A stretch of DNA of 28,061 nucleotides, from contig JAUCBJ010001870.1 of assembly GCA_032718475.1 (NCBI GenBank), forward strand, positions 1 to 28,061. The letters are read 5' to 3'. Each line of letters starts with the position of its first letter. Positions within the stretch are counted from its first letter, which is position 1. The position numbers were made by a program, and so were the translations under genes. The notes beneath the pieces were generated by a model, which saw only the letters and a program-made list of their open reading frames with translations, was not told the origin of the DNA and made no database searches. Of this stretch, positions 8,790 through 16,536 are shown piece after piece. The stretch comes from Nemertoderma westbladi (Eukaryota > Xenacoelomorpha > Nemertodermatida > Nemertodermatidae).

Positions 8790-9449
8790 ATGCTACTAGA
8801 GAAGGAAATGGAACTGATTAGAGAAACCGGAGAGAGGGCCGAAAGGGCCGCGAATAGCCTTAGGGAGTGTGAGGAAATAGGGAGGAAGGAACAAGAGGAG
8901 CGTGAGGCGAGAGAGCAGAGCGAACGCAAGGAGCGTGAGGCGAGAGAGGAAAATGAACGCAAAGAGCGTGAGGCGGAACGCAAGGAACGTGAGGCGAGAG
9001 AGAAAAGTGAATGCAAGGAGCGTGAGGCGAGAGAGGAAAATGAACGCAAAGAGCGTGAGGCGGAACGCAAGGAACGTGAGGCGAGGGAGGAAAGTGAACG
9101 CAAAGAGCGTGAGGCGAGGCGAAGGGAGGGAGCTAGGGGAGAGGCGGAATTGGCCGACCAGAACGCACGGGAGGGTCGGGAGAGAATGGCAAGAGAGGAG
9201 CGTGAGCGAAAAGAATTGGAAAAACGCCAAAGCGAGCTTATAGAGTACAAAACTAGACGCACGCGCGAACTGGAACTGGCGCGGATAGGGGCGTCTGAGA
9301 GCGGACTGACTCGAATATTTTCGAGGGGCCAAGGGCTGTGGATACATTTATTAATATCCCACTTACAGGGACCGCACGACAGACACGAAACTGGTGTGAC
9401 CGTACGGGCAGGGGGGGGGGGGGGGGGGGTAATAATAATGCTACAGTAG
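8790..9449 (+). CDS. Arg/Glu-rich coiled-coil segment of the LTR element
   Basis: Frame 3, open from about 8748 (first ATG 8790), overlapping the end of the preceding frame-2 ORF by about 20 nt, so one frame change joins them. The product has RKEREAREE-type repeats over about residues 25-120, with an 87-bp (29-residue) higher repeat visible at 8931 and 9018, and should form a long charged helix or coiled coil. From about 9300 onward the meaningful frame seems to switch to frame 2, and the final residues, which include the poly-G tract and the stop at 9447-9449, look like a run-off. It is probably part of a Gag-like multimerisation region. The antisense frame 8531-9493 is a shadow. Confidence 0.5.
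   Translation: MLLEKEMELIRETGERAERAANSLRECEEIGRKEQEEREAREQSERKEREAREENERKEREAERKEREAREKSECKEREAREENERKEREAERKEREAREESERKEREARRREGARGEAELADQNAREGRERMAREERERKELEKRQSELIEYKTRRTRELELARIGASESGLTRIFSRGQGLWIHLLISHLQGPHDRHETGVTVRAGGGGGGVIIMLQ
8900..9130 (+). repeat. Imperfect coding repeats in the coiled-coil region
   Basis: Units based on AACGCAAGGAGCGTGAGGCG recur at 33-bp and 15-bp steps. A composite 87-bp unit occurs twice in tandem, starting at 8931 and 9018. They encode the ERKEREA motif. Confidence 0.7.
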
Positions 9450-9778
9450 ACGTCGTTAATATTAATAGTACCGTATTGGATAACTCTAACCAAACTTTTA
9501 TTGCAGGAAATATTTTACCTAGTAGTAGTATTTTAAATTTAAATCCGAATGATTCTGATATTAATGTAGGAAATAATTCTAATATTAATGTAGTTACGCA
9601 AAATAATCCGAATAATCCAAATAATCTAAATAATAATTCGAATTCGAATTTACAAAATAATTCAAGAAACGCAATTGCGCAAAATAATCCGAATAACTCT
9701 ATTTTGAACGAACAAAATAATTCCGTTTCTAATTTGGGTGTACAAAATAATTTAACTGGGGTGGAGGATTTTAATTGA
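9299..9778 (+). CDS. Asn-rich segment of the LTR element
   Basis: Frame 2, open from 9299 to TGA at 9776-9778, overlapping the coiled-coil frame. After a run of Gly encoded by 19 G (9411-9429) the product becomes very Asn-rich, with NNPNN and QNN blocks, over about 115 residues, and base composition turns AT-rich, unlike its GC-rich neighbours. There is no ATG at the beginning, so it is read only if joined by a frame change to the upstream frame. It resembles a prion-like low-complexity region; no known family. The next frame (from 9771) begins with similar TNNGTC-type residues, which suggests that one protein continues across the TGA through a 1-nt frame change. Confidence 0.45.
   Translation, partial: ERTDSNIFEGPRAVDTFINIPLTGTARQTRNWCDRTGRGGGGGGNNNATVDVVNINSTVLDNSNQTFIAGNILPSSSILNLNPNDSDINVGNNSNINVVTQNNPNNPNNLNNNSNSNLQNNSRNAIAQNNPNNSILNEQNNSVSNLGVQNNLTGVEDFN
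9411..9429 (+). repeat. Poly-G tract 1 (19 G)
   Basis: Lies in the overlap of the frame-3 coiled-coil ORF and the frame-2 Asn-rich ORF, so slippage or length error here changes the frame. Confidence 0.9.
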
Positions 9779-10334
9779 TTTAACCAATAACGGTACCTGT
9801 GGTGCTATTAATGTGAACGCGACGGGCGTGTATAGCCCGGAAGCCAGCCTGATGGATCGCGTAGTTAACGAGCCGGAGGTGGTGGGGTTGAGTCAACCCG
9901 AGGTGGGCCTGGTAGGCCACGTAGTTAGTAGGCAGGAAGCGACGGGGTTGAGTCAACCCGAAGTGGGCCTGGTAGGCCACGTAATTAGTAGGCAGGAAGC
10001 GACGGGGTTGAGTCAACCCGAAGTGGGCCTGGTAGGCCACGTAATTAGTAGGCAGGAAGCGACGGGGTTGAGTCAACCCGAAGTGGGCCTGGTAGGCCAC
10101 GTAGTAGTGGGGAGAGAGGCAGGAGTAAGCGAACCCAGCCTTAGTAGAAACGTTGTGTCGACTGGAGAGGGGTGTAGAGGTGTAGTAGGAGGTAGTGAAG
10201 TTAGAAGTAGCGAGTGGGGGGGGGGGGGGGGGGCTACAGGAGCCCCACCACGAAAGATTAGTGGCGAGAAAAGGGGGGTGGAGAATGTCCGACAAGAGGG
10301 ACGCAGAAGTGTAGTAAGAGGTAGTGAAGTTTGA
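9771..10334 (+). CDS. 20-residue-repeat segment of the LTR element
   Basis: Frame 3 is open from 9771 to TGA at 10332-10334; the first ATG-like start near 9813 is GTG, so this too seems joined to upstream coding. It contains about four copies of a 20-residue repeat with consensus GLSQPEVGLVGHVISRQEAT, then a Gly run from poly-G tract 2. The terminal TGA lies in the second copy of a direct repeat in which the first copy has AGA, so it is probably a point change and the frame remained coding until tract 3. No known domain. The repeat is identical at most positions, so it is recently expanded. Confidence 0.45.
   Translation, partial: LIDLTNNGTCGAINVNATGVYSPEASLMDRVVNEPEVVGLSQPEVGLVGHVVSRQEATGLSQPEVGLVGHVISRQEATGLSQPEVGLVGHVISRQEATGLSQPEVGLVGHVVVGREAGVSEPSLSRNVVSTGEGCRGVVGGSEVRSSEWGGGGGATGAPPRKISGEKRGVENVRQEGRRSVVRGSEV
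9848..10108 (+). repeat. 60-bp tandem repeat, about 4.3 copies
   Basis: Exact 60-bp period; the two central copies are identical and the first is degenerate. Each unit holds two foldbacks: GGGTT/AACCC around GAGTC, and GGCCT/AGGCC around GGT. The unit length keeps the reading frame. Confidence 0.9.
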
Positions 10335-10404
10335 AGCGGCGGGTGGGGGGGGGGGGGCTACGGGCACCCCACCGCGAGAGATTAGTAGCGAGAAGGGGGG
10401 GGGG
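10186..10404 (+). repeat. Direct repeat of about 90 bp carrying poly-G tracts 2, 3 and 4
   Basis: The block from GGTAGTGAAGTT through the poly-G run, CTACnGG, CCCCACC and GATTAGT occurs at about 10191 and again at about 10320. Tract 2 is 18 G (10216-10233), tract 3 is 13 G (10345-10357), and tract 4 is 10 G (10395-10404). Tract 2 is followed by AGCCCC, which can pair with its GGGGCT end. Confidence 0.8.
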
Positions 10405-11231
10405 CAGAGTGTGTCCCACAGGCGTCGGCGGATAATGCGCGGGCCGAGCTAGGTAAACCGCAACACCCGGCGACGGAGAGTAATAGGGGGATTGCGAGTA
10501 TCCCCAGCAGCGTGCGATCGAGCAGAGAGAGGCAGGTTGACGTCGCAAGAGGGCGGACGAAGCGTCGAGCCCGATCAGAAGAGGGAAGAAGAACAGTGGA
10601 GTTTAACCGGGAGGTCGACGAGAGATCTCAGGAGCGGAAATACTCCACTGAAAGGAGAAGAAGAGAAGACAGTAGGAGAAGTATCGCCGCGAACGATAGG
10701 AGAGCGAGGACGGACAGCGAGCCGTCGGTAGTCGAGATGGAAAGAGAGTGTCGGTGGGGTCGAACTTCGGGAGATTGCCGTCGTCCCGGAGAGACGCGAC
10801 CCGACGAGACGCATTACGCGTCGAGAGAGGGGTACACGATGTACCGGTACGAAGACGAGAGCAGTAGAGGGGGTCGAAGAGAAGCTTTCCGACGGGATAC
10901 ACCTACCGATCGAGAATACGGTAGCCGCGGGGAGGATTACTCGAGAAGAATGAACTTCGATCCCGAGCGACACATACAGACTGTAGGACATACTGTAGGC
11001 CTTACTGCACATACCATAGGCCATGCTGACAGGAATAATGTAGGCGATAGGATAGCGCGGGCGACGGAATTAAACCCGGAAGTCGCGGAGTACATACCGG
11101 CAGGTAGGCCAGAAGATTTTTTTTTTGGGCCCCAATATATTAACATCAACCCCAGTACCAAACATACCGGTGGGGGGGGGGGGGGCAGGGTGACATTCCC
11201 CCATCACAATATCAACAATATACCCCGATAG
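10389..11231 (+). CDS. Arg-rich segment preceding Gag in the LTR element
   Basis: Frame 3 is open from 10389, just before poly-G tract 4, to TAG at 11229-11231, about 280 codons. It has no ATG near its beginning, so it depends on joining to upstream coding. The first part is Ala/Pro/Arg-rich; the middle is rich in RR, RE, RS and DRR (about 10510-10970); the last part has HTVGLTAHTIGHA and PQYININPS, then Gly residues from poly-G tract 5 (11172-11185). Beyond that tract, frame 2 gives a sensible continuation into Gag, so frame 3 ends as a run-off. Basic, probably disordered and nucleic-acid binding; no family recognised. Confidence 0.45.
   Translation, partial: REGGGAECVPQASADNARAELGKPQHPATESNRGIASIPSSVRSSRERQVDVARGRTKRRARSEEGRRTVEFNREVDERSQERKYSTERRRREDSRRSIAANDRRARTDSEPSVVEMERECRWGRTSGDCRRPGETRPDETHYASREGYTMYRYEDESSRGGRREAFRRDTPTDREYGSRGEDYSRRMNFDPERHIQTVGHTVGLTAHTIGHADRNNVGDRIARATELNPEVAEYIPAGRPEDFFFGPQYININPSTKHTGGGGGGRVTFPHHNINNIPR
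11172..11185 (+). repeat. Poly-G tract 5 (14 G)
   Basis: The coding sense passes from frame 3 upstream to frame 2 (Gag-Pol) downstream exactly across this tract. Confidence 0.9.
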
Positions 11232-11251
11232 GAATAAGAACAACGAGACCT

Positions 11252-13990
11252 TTGGATGGAAACAGATCATGCGACACAGAAATATGGAGGGGGCCGCTAC
11301 CCCCAATGATATACCCAAGCCAGAGGAAGGCAGGAAATAGGACGGACGGACCGCACCTAACAGGAGAAACTATACAACATCCATCGAACCCATTGGAAGC
11401 GCAGGCGATGGGAATGGCCACGTTAATCGATGCGCTAAAAACTAGGATCGAGCTACCACCCGTGGAACCATTTAAATTCGATGGGAGTAGGCCAGAAGAA
11501 TATCTACAGTCTCGGCGCATGTATAGTAACGAAATACTAACAAAGAACTTGACGCAGGCGGAGTGCCTAAAATATCTCCAAGTATACACAGGAGGCCCAG
11601 CATACGACATCGTGAGGCAATACCAGGGTATAGAGGGCGGCTTCACGACGGCATGGCGGGCATTGGACAGGGAATACGGGCACCCGGCCAAGATCATCCG
11701 GCAAACCCTGAGAGGCATAACATCGGGTGGCCTACAGGATAGTCCCGTTAGCATTAAGACATTCGCGAACAAGGTCGAGAAGGCGCTAATCGTGTTAAAG
11801 ACGCTAGATGCGCCATACGAACTCAACGTGTCCAACAACATCACCACGATAGCGCAGGCACTACCGATGTGGCTGCGCAACAAGTGGAGGAAAATTGCTT
11901 TCTCCACTCGAGATAGGAAGGGTGCGGAACCGGGTTTAGAAGAAATGTCGAGCTTCTTAAACTACGAAGCTGAACTAATAACCGACCCAGTCTATAGTGA
12001 GGACAGCCTGGGAAAGGGACCAAGAACCGATTACCATAGGCCGAAACCAGAACACAACACGTCAAACACATTACCAAAGCTCAGGCAATCATTGCCATAC
12101 GCAGCGACGCAGGGGACTGCAAGTCCACAGGTAGCCGAAGGTAAGACCACACCATGGAACGGACAGGGGAACAATAACAACACAAATAAATATAACCCTA
12201 GTATGCCCAGTAGGCCGAACCCAAACAACAAGAATAGTAGGGACTTTGGTGCAAATGCGACTGCGATACGCAATGCACTGCATAAGGAGGGCTACAACCC
12301 AAAGAGCAAATGCCAGCTACATAAAAATGCGCTTCATCAAACCATGAACTGCAGGTACTGGCAAGCGCTACCCAGGGAAGATCAGGTAGAATATGCGGCG
12401 AGAAATGAGATCTGCTCGCGATGTGTGATGAGTGGACATAGAGCTAGGCAATGCAAGGGGACGCCGGTCAAGTTCGGTCAAAGGAAAGGCCAAACGATGG
12501 CAACGAGCATGGTAGGGGCGAAGAAGAGAGGAACGGTGCTACTTGGGGTAGTACCAGTGCGAGTGATTGGAGAAGGCAATCGATCAGTAACCACACTGAT
12601 GCTAGTTGATAGTGGAGCTGCCTTCACATTAATCGAGGATTGGGTGGCCGAAGAGATAGGATTGAGAACGAGGCGGAGTAGAATGGCGGTAACAACCATA
12701 TCCAGCAAAGATGAGGTCCTGGAGATGAGAACCAGACGGTGCGCCATCGCAGCAATAGCACCAGGATGCGACTATGGGGCGAGCATCGACCCCATCCAAG
12801 TGATAGAGTCAATAAACATCAATGCCAGACGGCCAACCAACATCGAGGTCGGACAATATAAATTTCTGGATGATATCGACTTCTTAATCCCAGAGGTGGA
12901 CGTTAGGAAGGTATCCATCATAGTAGGAATGGACTGCCCGACGGCCCACGAAAGAATGCAAACGGTCTTCGGCGAAGACAAGCAGTGTGACCCGGTGGTG
13001 ATACTGACACCATTCGGGTGGACGCTGAGTGGCCCAATCAAGAGCAAGATACCATTTAGGATGTCGGAGACATCAGGATGCATGTTCGCGGGAACTATGC
13101 AGGAAATGGGTGATGAGAGAGCAGAGGAGCAGCTTAAGAGACTGCTCAGACAGGATTTTGAAGGATTAAAGGAGACCGGGGTCGGGACCTCGGTGGAAGA
13201 CAAACAGGCTCAACAAAGCGTAGAGGAGTCTATGAAATGCGACGAGGGGCGGTATACCATAGGAATGGTATGGAAGCTACCAAAGCTACCATTGCCCGAT
13301 AATAAAGGGATGGTGCTCACGAGGCTTCGTAAGTTGAAGCAGACACTAAAACGGAGCCCCGAGAAGAATGAGTACATCCACAGAACAATTAAGAAGTACG
13401 TCGAGAAAGGATGGGCCGTGGAGTTACCGGTCGACGAACCAAACACGGATAGGACGTATTACCTACCACTCCACGTGGCTTTAGATCCGAAGAAAGGTAA
13501 ACTGCGGATGGTAGTTGACGCATCGGCAAAGACCAACGGGAAATGCTTAAACGACTATCTACTAGAAGGTCCGAACATATACAACTCAGGGATAGAGGTC
13601 CTACTTAGATTTAGAAATGGGAAACACGCCTTCACGTGTGACATAGAAGGCATGTTCAACCAAGTCCGTGTGACGGAAGAGGATAGCGACAGTCAACGCT
13701 TCTTGTGGTACAACGGCGACGAAGAACCGTCGACCATACCGATGTACAAGATGGTAGTACAGAACATGGGAGTCAAGTCGTCTTCATTTACGGCGACTAT
13801 GGCAGTGAGAGACACAGTGAAGGGGAAGGAAGATAGATACAGCACTAGGGCCGTCGATATGATTCGACGCGGCTTCTACGTAGACGACGGAATGGAGTCT
13901 GGGACAGCGGAACCAACTTTGTGGGAGCAGAGAACGAGATGGCAGAGGCCTTGGACACCTTGGAAGGAGAGGAAGTCAGGGCAGCCATGA
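11252..13990 (+). pseudogene. gag-pol: BEL/Pao Gag-protease-RT, truncated by an internal deletion
   Basis: Frame 2; 912 codons counted from 11252, but open further upstream through poly-G tract 5, with a first ATG near 11410. Domains in order: DUF1759-like Gag (about residues 65-240, with FKFDGSRPEEYLQ and TAWRALDREYGHP); Cys/His region and CCHC knuckle CSRCVMSGHRARQC (residues 388-401); aspartic protease LVDSGAAFTLI (active Asp about 453) of the DUF1758 type; and reverse transcriptase with LRMVVDASAK (Asp about 756), CDIEGMF (Asp about 797) and YVDD (about 876). BEL/Pao Gag-Pol is normally followed by RNase H and integrase. Here the sense frame ends within a few codons of YVDD, and the last 25 or so residues are integrase DNA read in the wrong frame. 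The RT thumb, RNase H and integrase N-terminus are missing. Confidence 0.9.
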
Positions 13991-14634
13991 GGCGACGACA
14001 AGTAAAGTGGGAGAGGAGGACGCCGTATGCACCGCATACACAAGGATGCGTCGAGAGACTGGTGGGCAGTTCGAAGCGTCTCATGACGAAGTTAATGAAC
14101 ACCCATATGGTCACAGAGGACGTCTTGAGAACAGTACTTGCGAAGTGTGAGGGTATCATTAATAGCAGACCGCTATATCCGGAGAATGATGACCCTGAAT
14201 CACTAGATGTGCTGACGCCCAGCCATTTTCTAATGGAAAGGCCAGCGACCATCGATATGCGGGGTGTAGACCCAGATGACATACACTCCCGCCAGAGTTG
14301 GAAAGTCGCTAAAGCGATAAGCGCAGAGTATTGGAGGAGGTGGGTTGAGGAATACATACCCACGCTTCACAAAAGAAGCAAGTGGAGGAAGTCGAATAGG
14401 GAGTTAAGAGAGGGAGATCTCGTAATCGTTACGGATGATACTATCATCAACAACCAGTGGCGGTTGGCGAGGGTTGTAGGCACCTACTCCGATGAGGACG
14501 GAAGAGTCCGATCGGTAGAGGTGCGGATAGGTGGCAAGATAGGTGCGAAGGACAAAAAAAACCTACAGGAGAGCTGTAGGGAAATGCTGTCTACTAGAAG
14601 GGGCACCTTAGATTGGAGTTGGAGAGGAGTTTAG
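13903..14634 (+). pseudogene. pol: BEL/Pao integrase, C-terminal part
   Basis: Frame 1, about 243 codons ending at TAG 14632-14634, fused out of frame to the RT. It begins at the second catalytic Asp, DSGTNFVGA (13903 onward); the catalytic Glu lies 50 residues later in GCVERLVGS. It continues with INSRPLYP, LTPSHFL and a DUF5641-like tail (WRRWVEEYIPTLHKR, DLVIVTDDT, NQWRLARVVGTYSDEDGRVRSV) that is typical of BEL/Pao integrases. The HHCC zinc domain and the first catalytic Asp are absent, so it cannot be an active integrase. The frame after the junction has no stop, so the deletion is probably recent, or the coding tail is still maintained as part of a mobilisable family. Confidence 0.88.
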
Positions 14635-14639
14635 TCGTC

Positions 14640-15702
14640 CAAGTTTTGGACTGAGGGGGGTGGGATTGAGGGCGAGACGCCCTTCCCACACATAAAAATA
14701 AAAATAAATAAAAATAATTAAGAGTTAGAATTAGTTAGTTAGTTAGGAGGTACGTAGTACCGAAAATAGTTAGTTAGTTAGAAGGTACGTAGTACCGGAA
14801 GTTAGAGTCAGTTAGTTAGTTAGGAGGTACGTAGTACCGTTAGTTAGTAGAGAGAGTTAGTGGAGTTAGAGGTTAGTAAGAGGGTACGTAGTACCGTTAG
14901 TTAGTAGAGAGAGTTAGTGGAGTTAGAGGTTAGTAAGAGGGTATGTAGTACTGTTAGTTAGTAGAGAGAGTTGGTGGAGTTAGTGGAGTTAGAGGTTAGT
15001 AAGAGGGTAAGTAGTACCGTTAGTTAGTAGAGAGAGTTAGTGGAGTTAGTAGAGTCAGAGTAGTAAGAGGGTACATAGTACCGTTAGTTAGTGGAGTTAG
15101 AGTAGTTAGAGGGTACGTAGTACCGCTAGTTAGAGGTATTAGAGTAAGAGTTAGAGGGTACGTAGTACCGCTAGTTAGAGAGAGAGAGAGAGTAAGAGTT
15201 AGAGGGTACGTAGTACCGATTAGTAATAGGGGTAGAAGGGATATGTATAATATGGATATTAGTTAGCAGTTAGTAGCGAGAGGGGGGCATATGAGTACAG
15301 TTGGATAGATCGTGTAGGCCACGCGACACATACTGCTGTACTGCACAGGCCCATAGAATAGGTCAGAATGTGGATTATGAAATAGAATAATCCATAAATA
15401 GTAAGTAGTAGAATTAAAATTAAGTTAAAATAAAATAAGAATAGGGCTGAAAGAAAACATTAACAAATTATGGTAACAGTAGGAAAGAAATTCTGGAATA
15501 CAATAAAAGTAACTGACAAAACTGCAAATTAGGGTACATTTAATAGCTTCAAAATTAAGTAGTAGGAATTTAGGCTATAAGGCAAAAATTAGGTAAGGAA
15601 TAGGCCATTATCGGACCGTACAGACCATCCTAGCTGCATCACTCACTTATATTGCGCCTTGGTAAGGCACCACCTATAGGTGAGCGATCGGGAGAGTTCG
15701 AA
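14640..15702 (+). other. Non-coding region between pol and the 3' ORF
   Basis: The first 600 bp are the GGTACGTAGTACC array; the rest (about 15240-15650) is AT-rich, with several ATGs and no ORF. GTAAGG at 15661 and GTGAGC at 15680 resemble splice donors just before the 3' ORF start, but no strong acceptor is evident. Confidence 0.5.
14735..15220 (+). repeat. Array of ten GGTAC-GTA-GTACC foldback motifs
   Basis: The motif GGTACGTAGTACC, with variants such as GGTATGTAGTACT, occurs about ten times, near 14748, 14784, 14825, 14882, 14939, 15005, 15069, 15110, 15159 and 15205. Purine-rich spacers built of GTTAGTTAG and GAGTTAGAG separate the copies. Each motif has 5-bp arms and a 3-nt loop. It is untranslated, so selection or expansion is at the nucleic-acid level. 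Confidence 0.85.
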
Positions 15703-16536
15703 ATGGCGGGGAAACTGATCAGGAAGAGAAAGGCGGAGTCAGGAGGAAAGGAGATACTGGTGGATTTCACCAAGAGGCATCCGGAAGAGAGGACGAGGGG
15801 ATACTATGACCGGTTAGGAAAGGGTCACGCAGCACGAGCGCTACAGGACCACTTCAGGGAGATGCATGAACAGCGGCTGGTCGGGACCTACAGGACGCCG
15901 TCACTGGACAACGCGATCTTCGAGCATTTCCACTACGTGGTGAAAGGAGACGAGGCGAAATTCGGGATTCCGAAGTACGCGAGAGAGTCACCGAGGAAAG
16001 ATTGGAAGAGGTTCATAGAGTCCGTCAACAGGGGAGGATACATGATCCTACACGACGAAGGGACCGTGGAAGACGAGGAGGGTTCAAGGAGAGGATCGGC
16101 AGGATCGGCCAGGACCATACTCCTACATTTGGCCGCACCAAATGGGGACATTTTCCTATTTGACCTAGGAACGTATGGGAAGAAGGATGGGCCGAAGTTG
16201 GACCGGCTGCCGAGGGCGGTGCAGGTCCTAGTGAGGGAGAAGTCGACGACGAAAGTGGGATCGGCGATTCGCGAGGACGCGGAGAGAATCATCGGTCCGG
16301 ACGCCAACAACCTCCTGGATATGCAGAAGGTCTTCATGGCTATGACAGCACCAGACGGGTTGGGACTAGTCGGGAACACAGGCCAATGCGGAGCGGTGGC
16401 AATGGGCCAGCTATTGGGGCTTGTATGCCATAAACCGATGGACTGGGGGAAGTTCAGGGAGGAATACGGAGCAGAACTAGCGAACTCGCTAAAGTGGGGA
16501 GCGAGGCCGGGAAAGCAAGAGGTGTATCAATTCTGA
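15703..16536 (+). CDS. DEDD-type 3'-5' exonuclease-like domain in the LTR element
   Basis: Frame 1; ATG at 15703 has A at -3 and G at +4 (the open frame extends to 15652 without another ATG). 277 codons to TGA at 16534-16536. Seen: GGYMILHDEGT (about residues 111-121, motif I position); ILLHLAAPNGDIFLFDLG (about 143-160); TKVGSAIREDAERI (motif II, Asp about 192); NNLLDMQKV (Asp about 206); LLG followed by a WGARPxxxQEVY block (about 265-275). This order matches WRN/RNase D/EXD-type DEDDy exonucleases. Motif I reads H-D-E where D-x-E is expected, so activity is uncertain. The final motif lies beyond the TGA in the same frame (YILQED at 16567-16584). I infer a nucleic-acid trimming role. It could be a degenerate captured host domain. 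Same strand and GC-rich composition as gag-pol. Confidence 0.6.
   Translation: MAGKLIRKRKAESGGKEILVDFTKRHPEERTRGYYDRLGKGHAARALQDHFREMHEQRLVGTYRTPSLDNAIFEHFHYVVKGDEAKFGIPKYARESPRKDWKRFIESVNRGGYMILHDEGTVEDEEGSRRGSAGSARTILLHLAAPNGDIFLFDLGTYGKKDGPKLDRLPRAVQVLVREKSTTKVGSAIREDAERIIGPDANNLLDMQKVFMAMTAPDGLGLVGNTGQCGAVAMGQLLGLVCHKPMDWGKFREEYGAELANSLKWGARPGKQEVYQF

Noticed and set aside
9311-9330. Canonical -1 frameshift heptamer linking the coiled-coil and Asn-rich frames
   Set aside because: The frames overlap here, but I find no X XXY YYZ heptamer in the proper register around AATATTTTCGAGG.
8531-9493. Minus-strand ORF of 320 codons (Ser/Leu/Arg-rich)
   Set aside because: Mirror of the Arg/Glu repeat on the coding strand of the LTR element; low-complexity shadow.
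9780-10367. Minus-strand ORF with YVAYQAHFGLTQPRRFLPTN repeats
   Set aside because: Shadow of the 60-bp repeat, opposite to the element's transcription direction.
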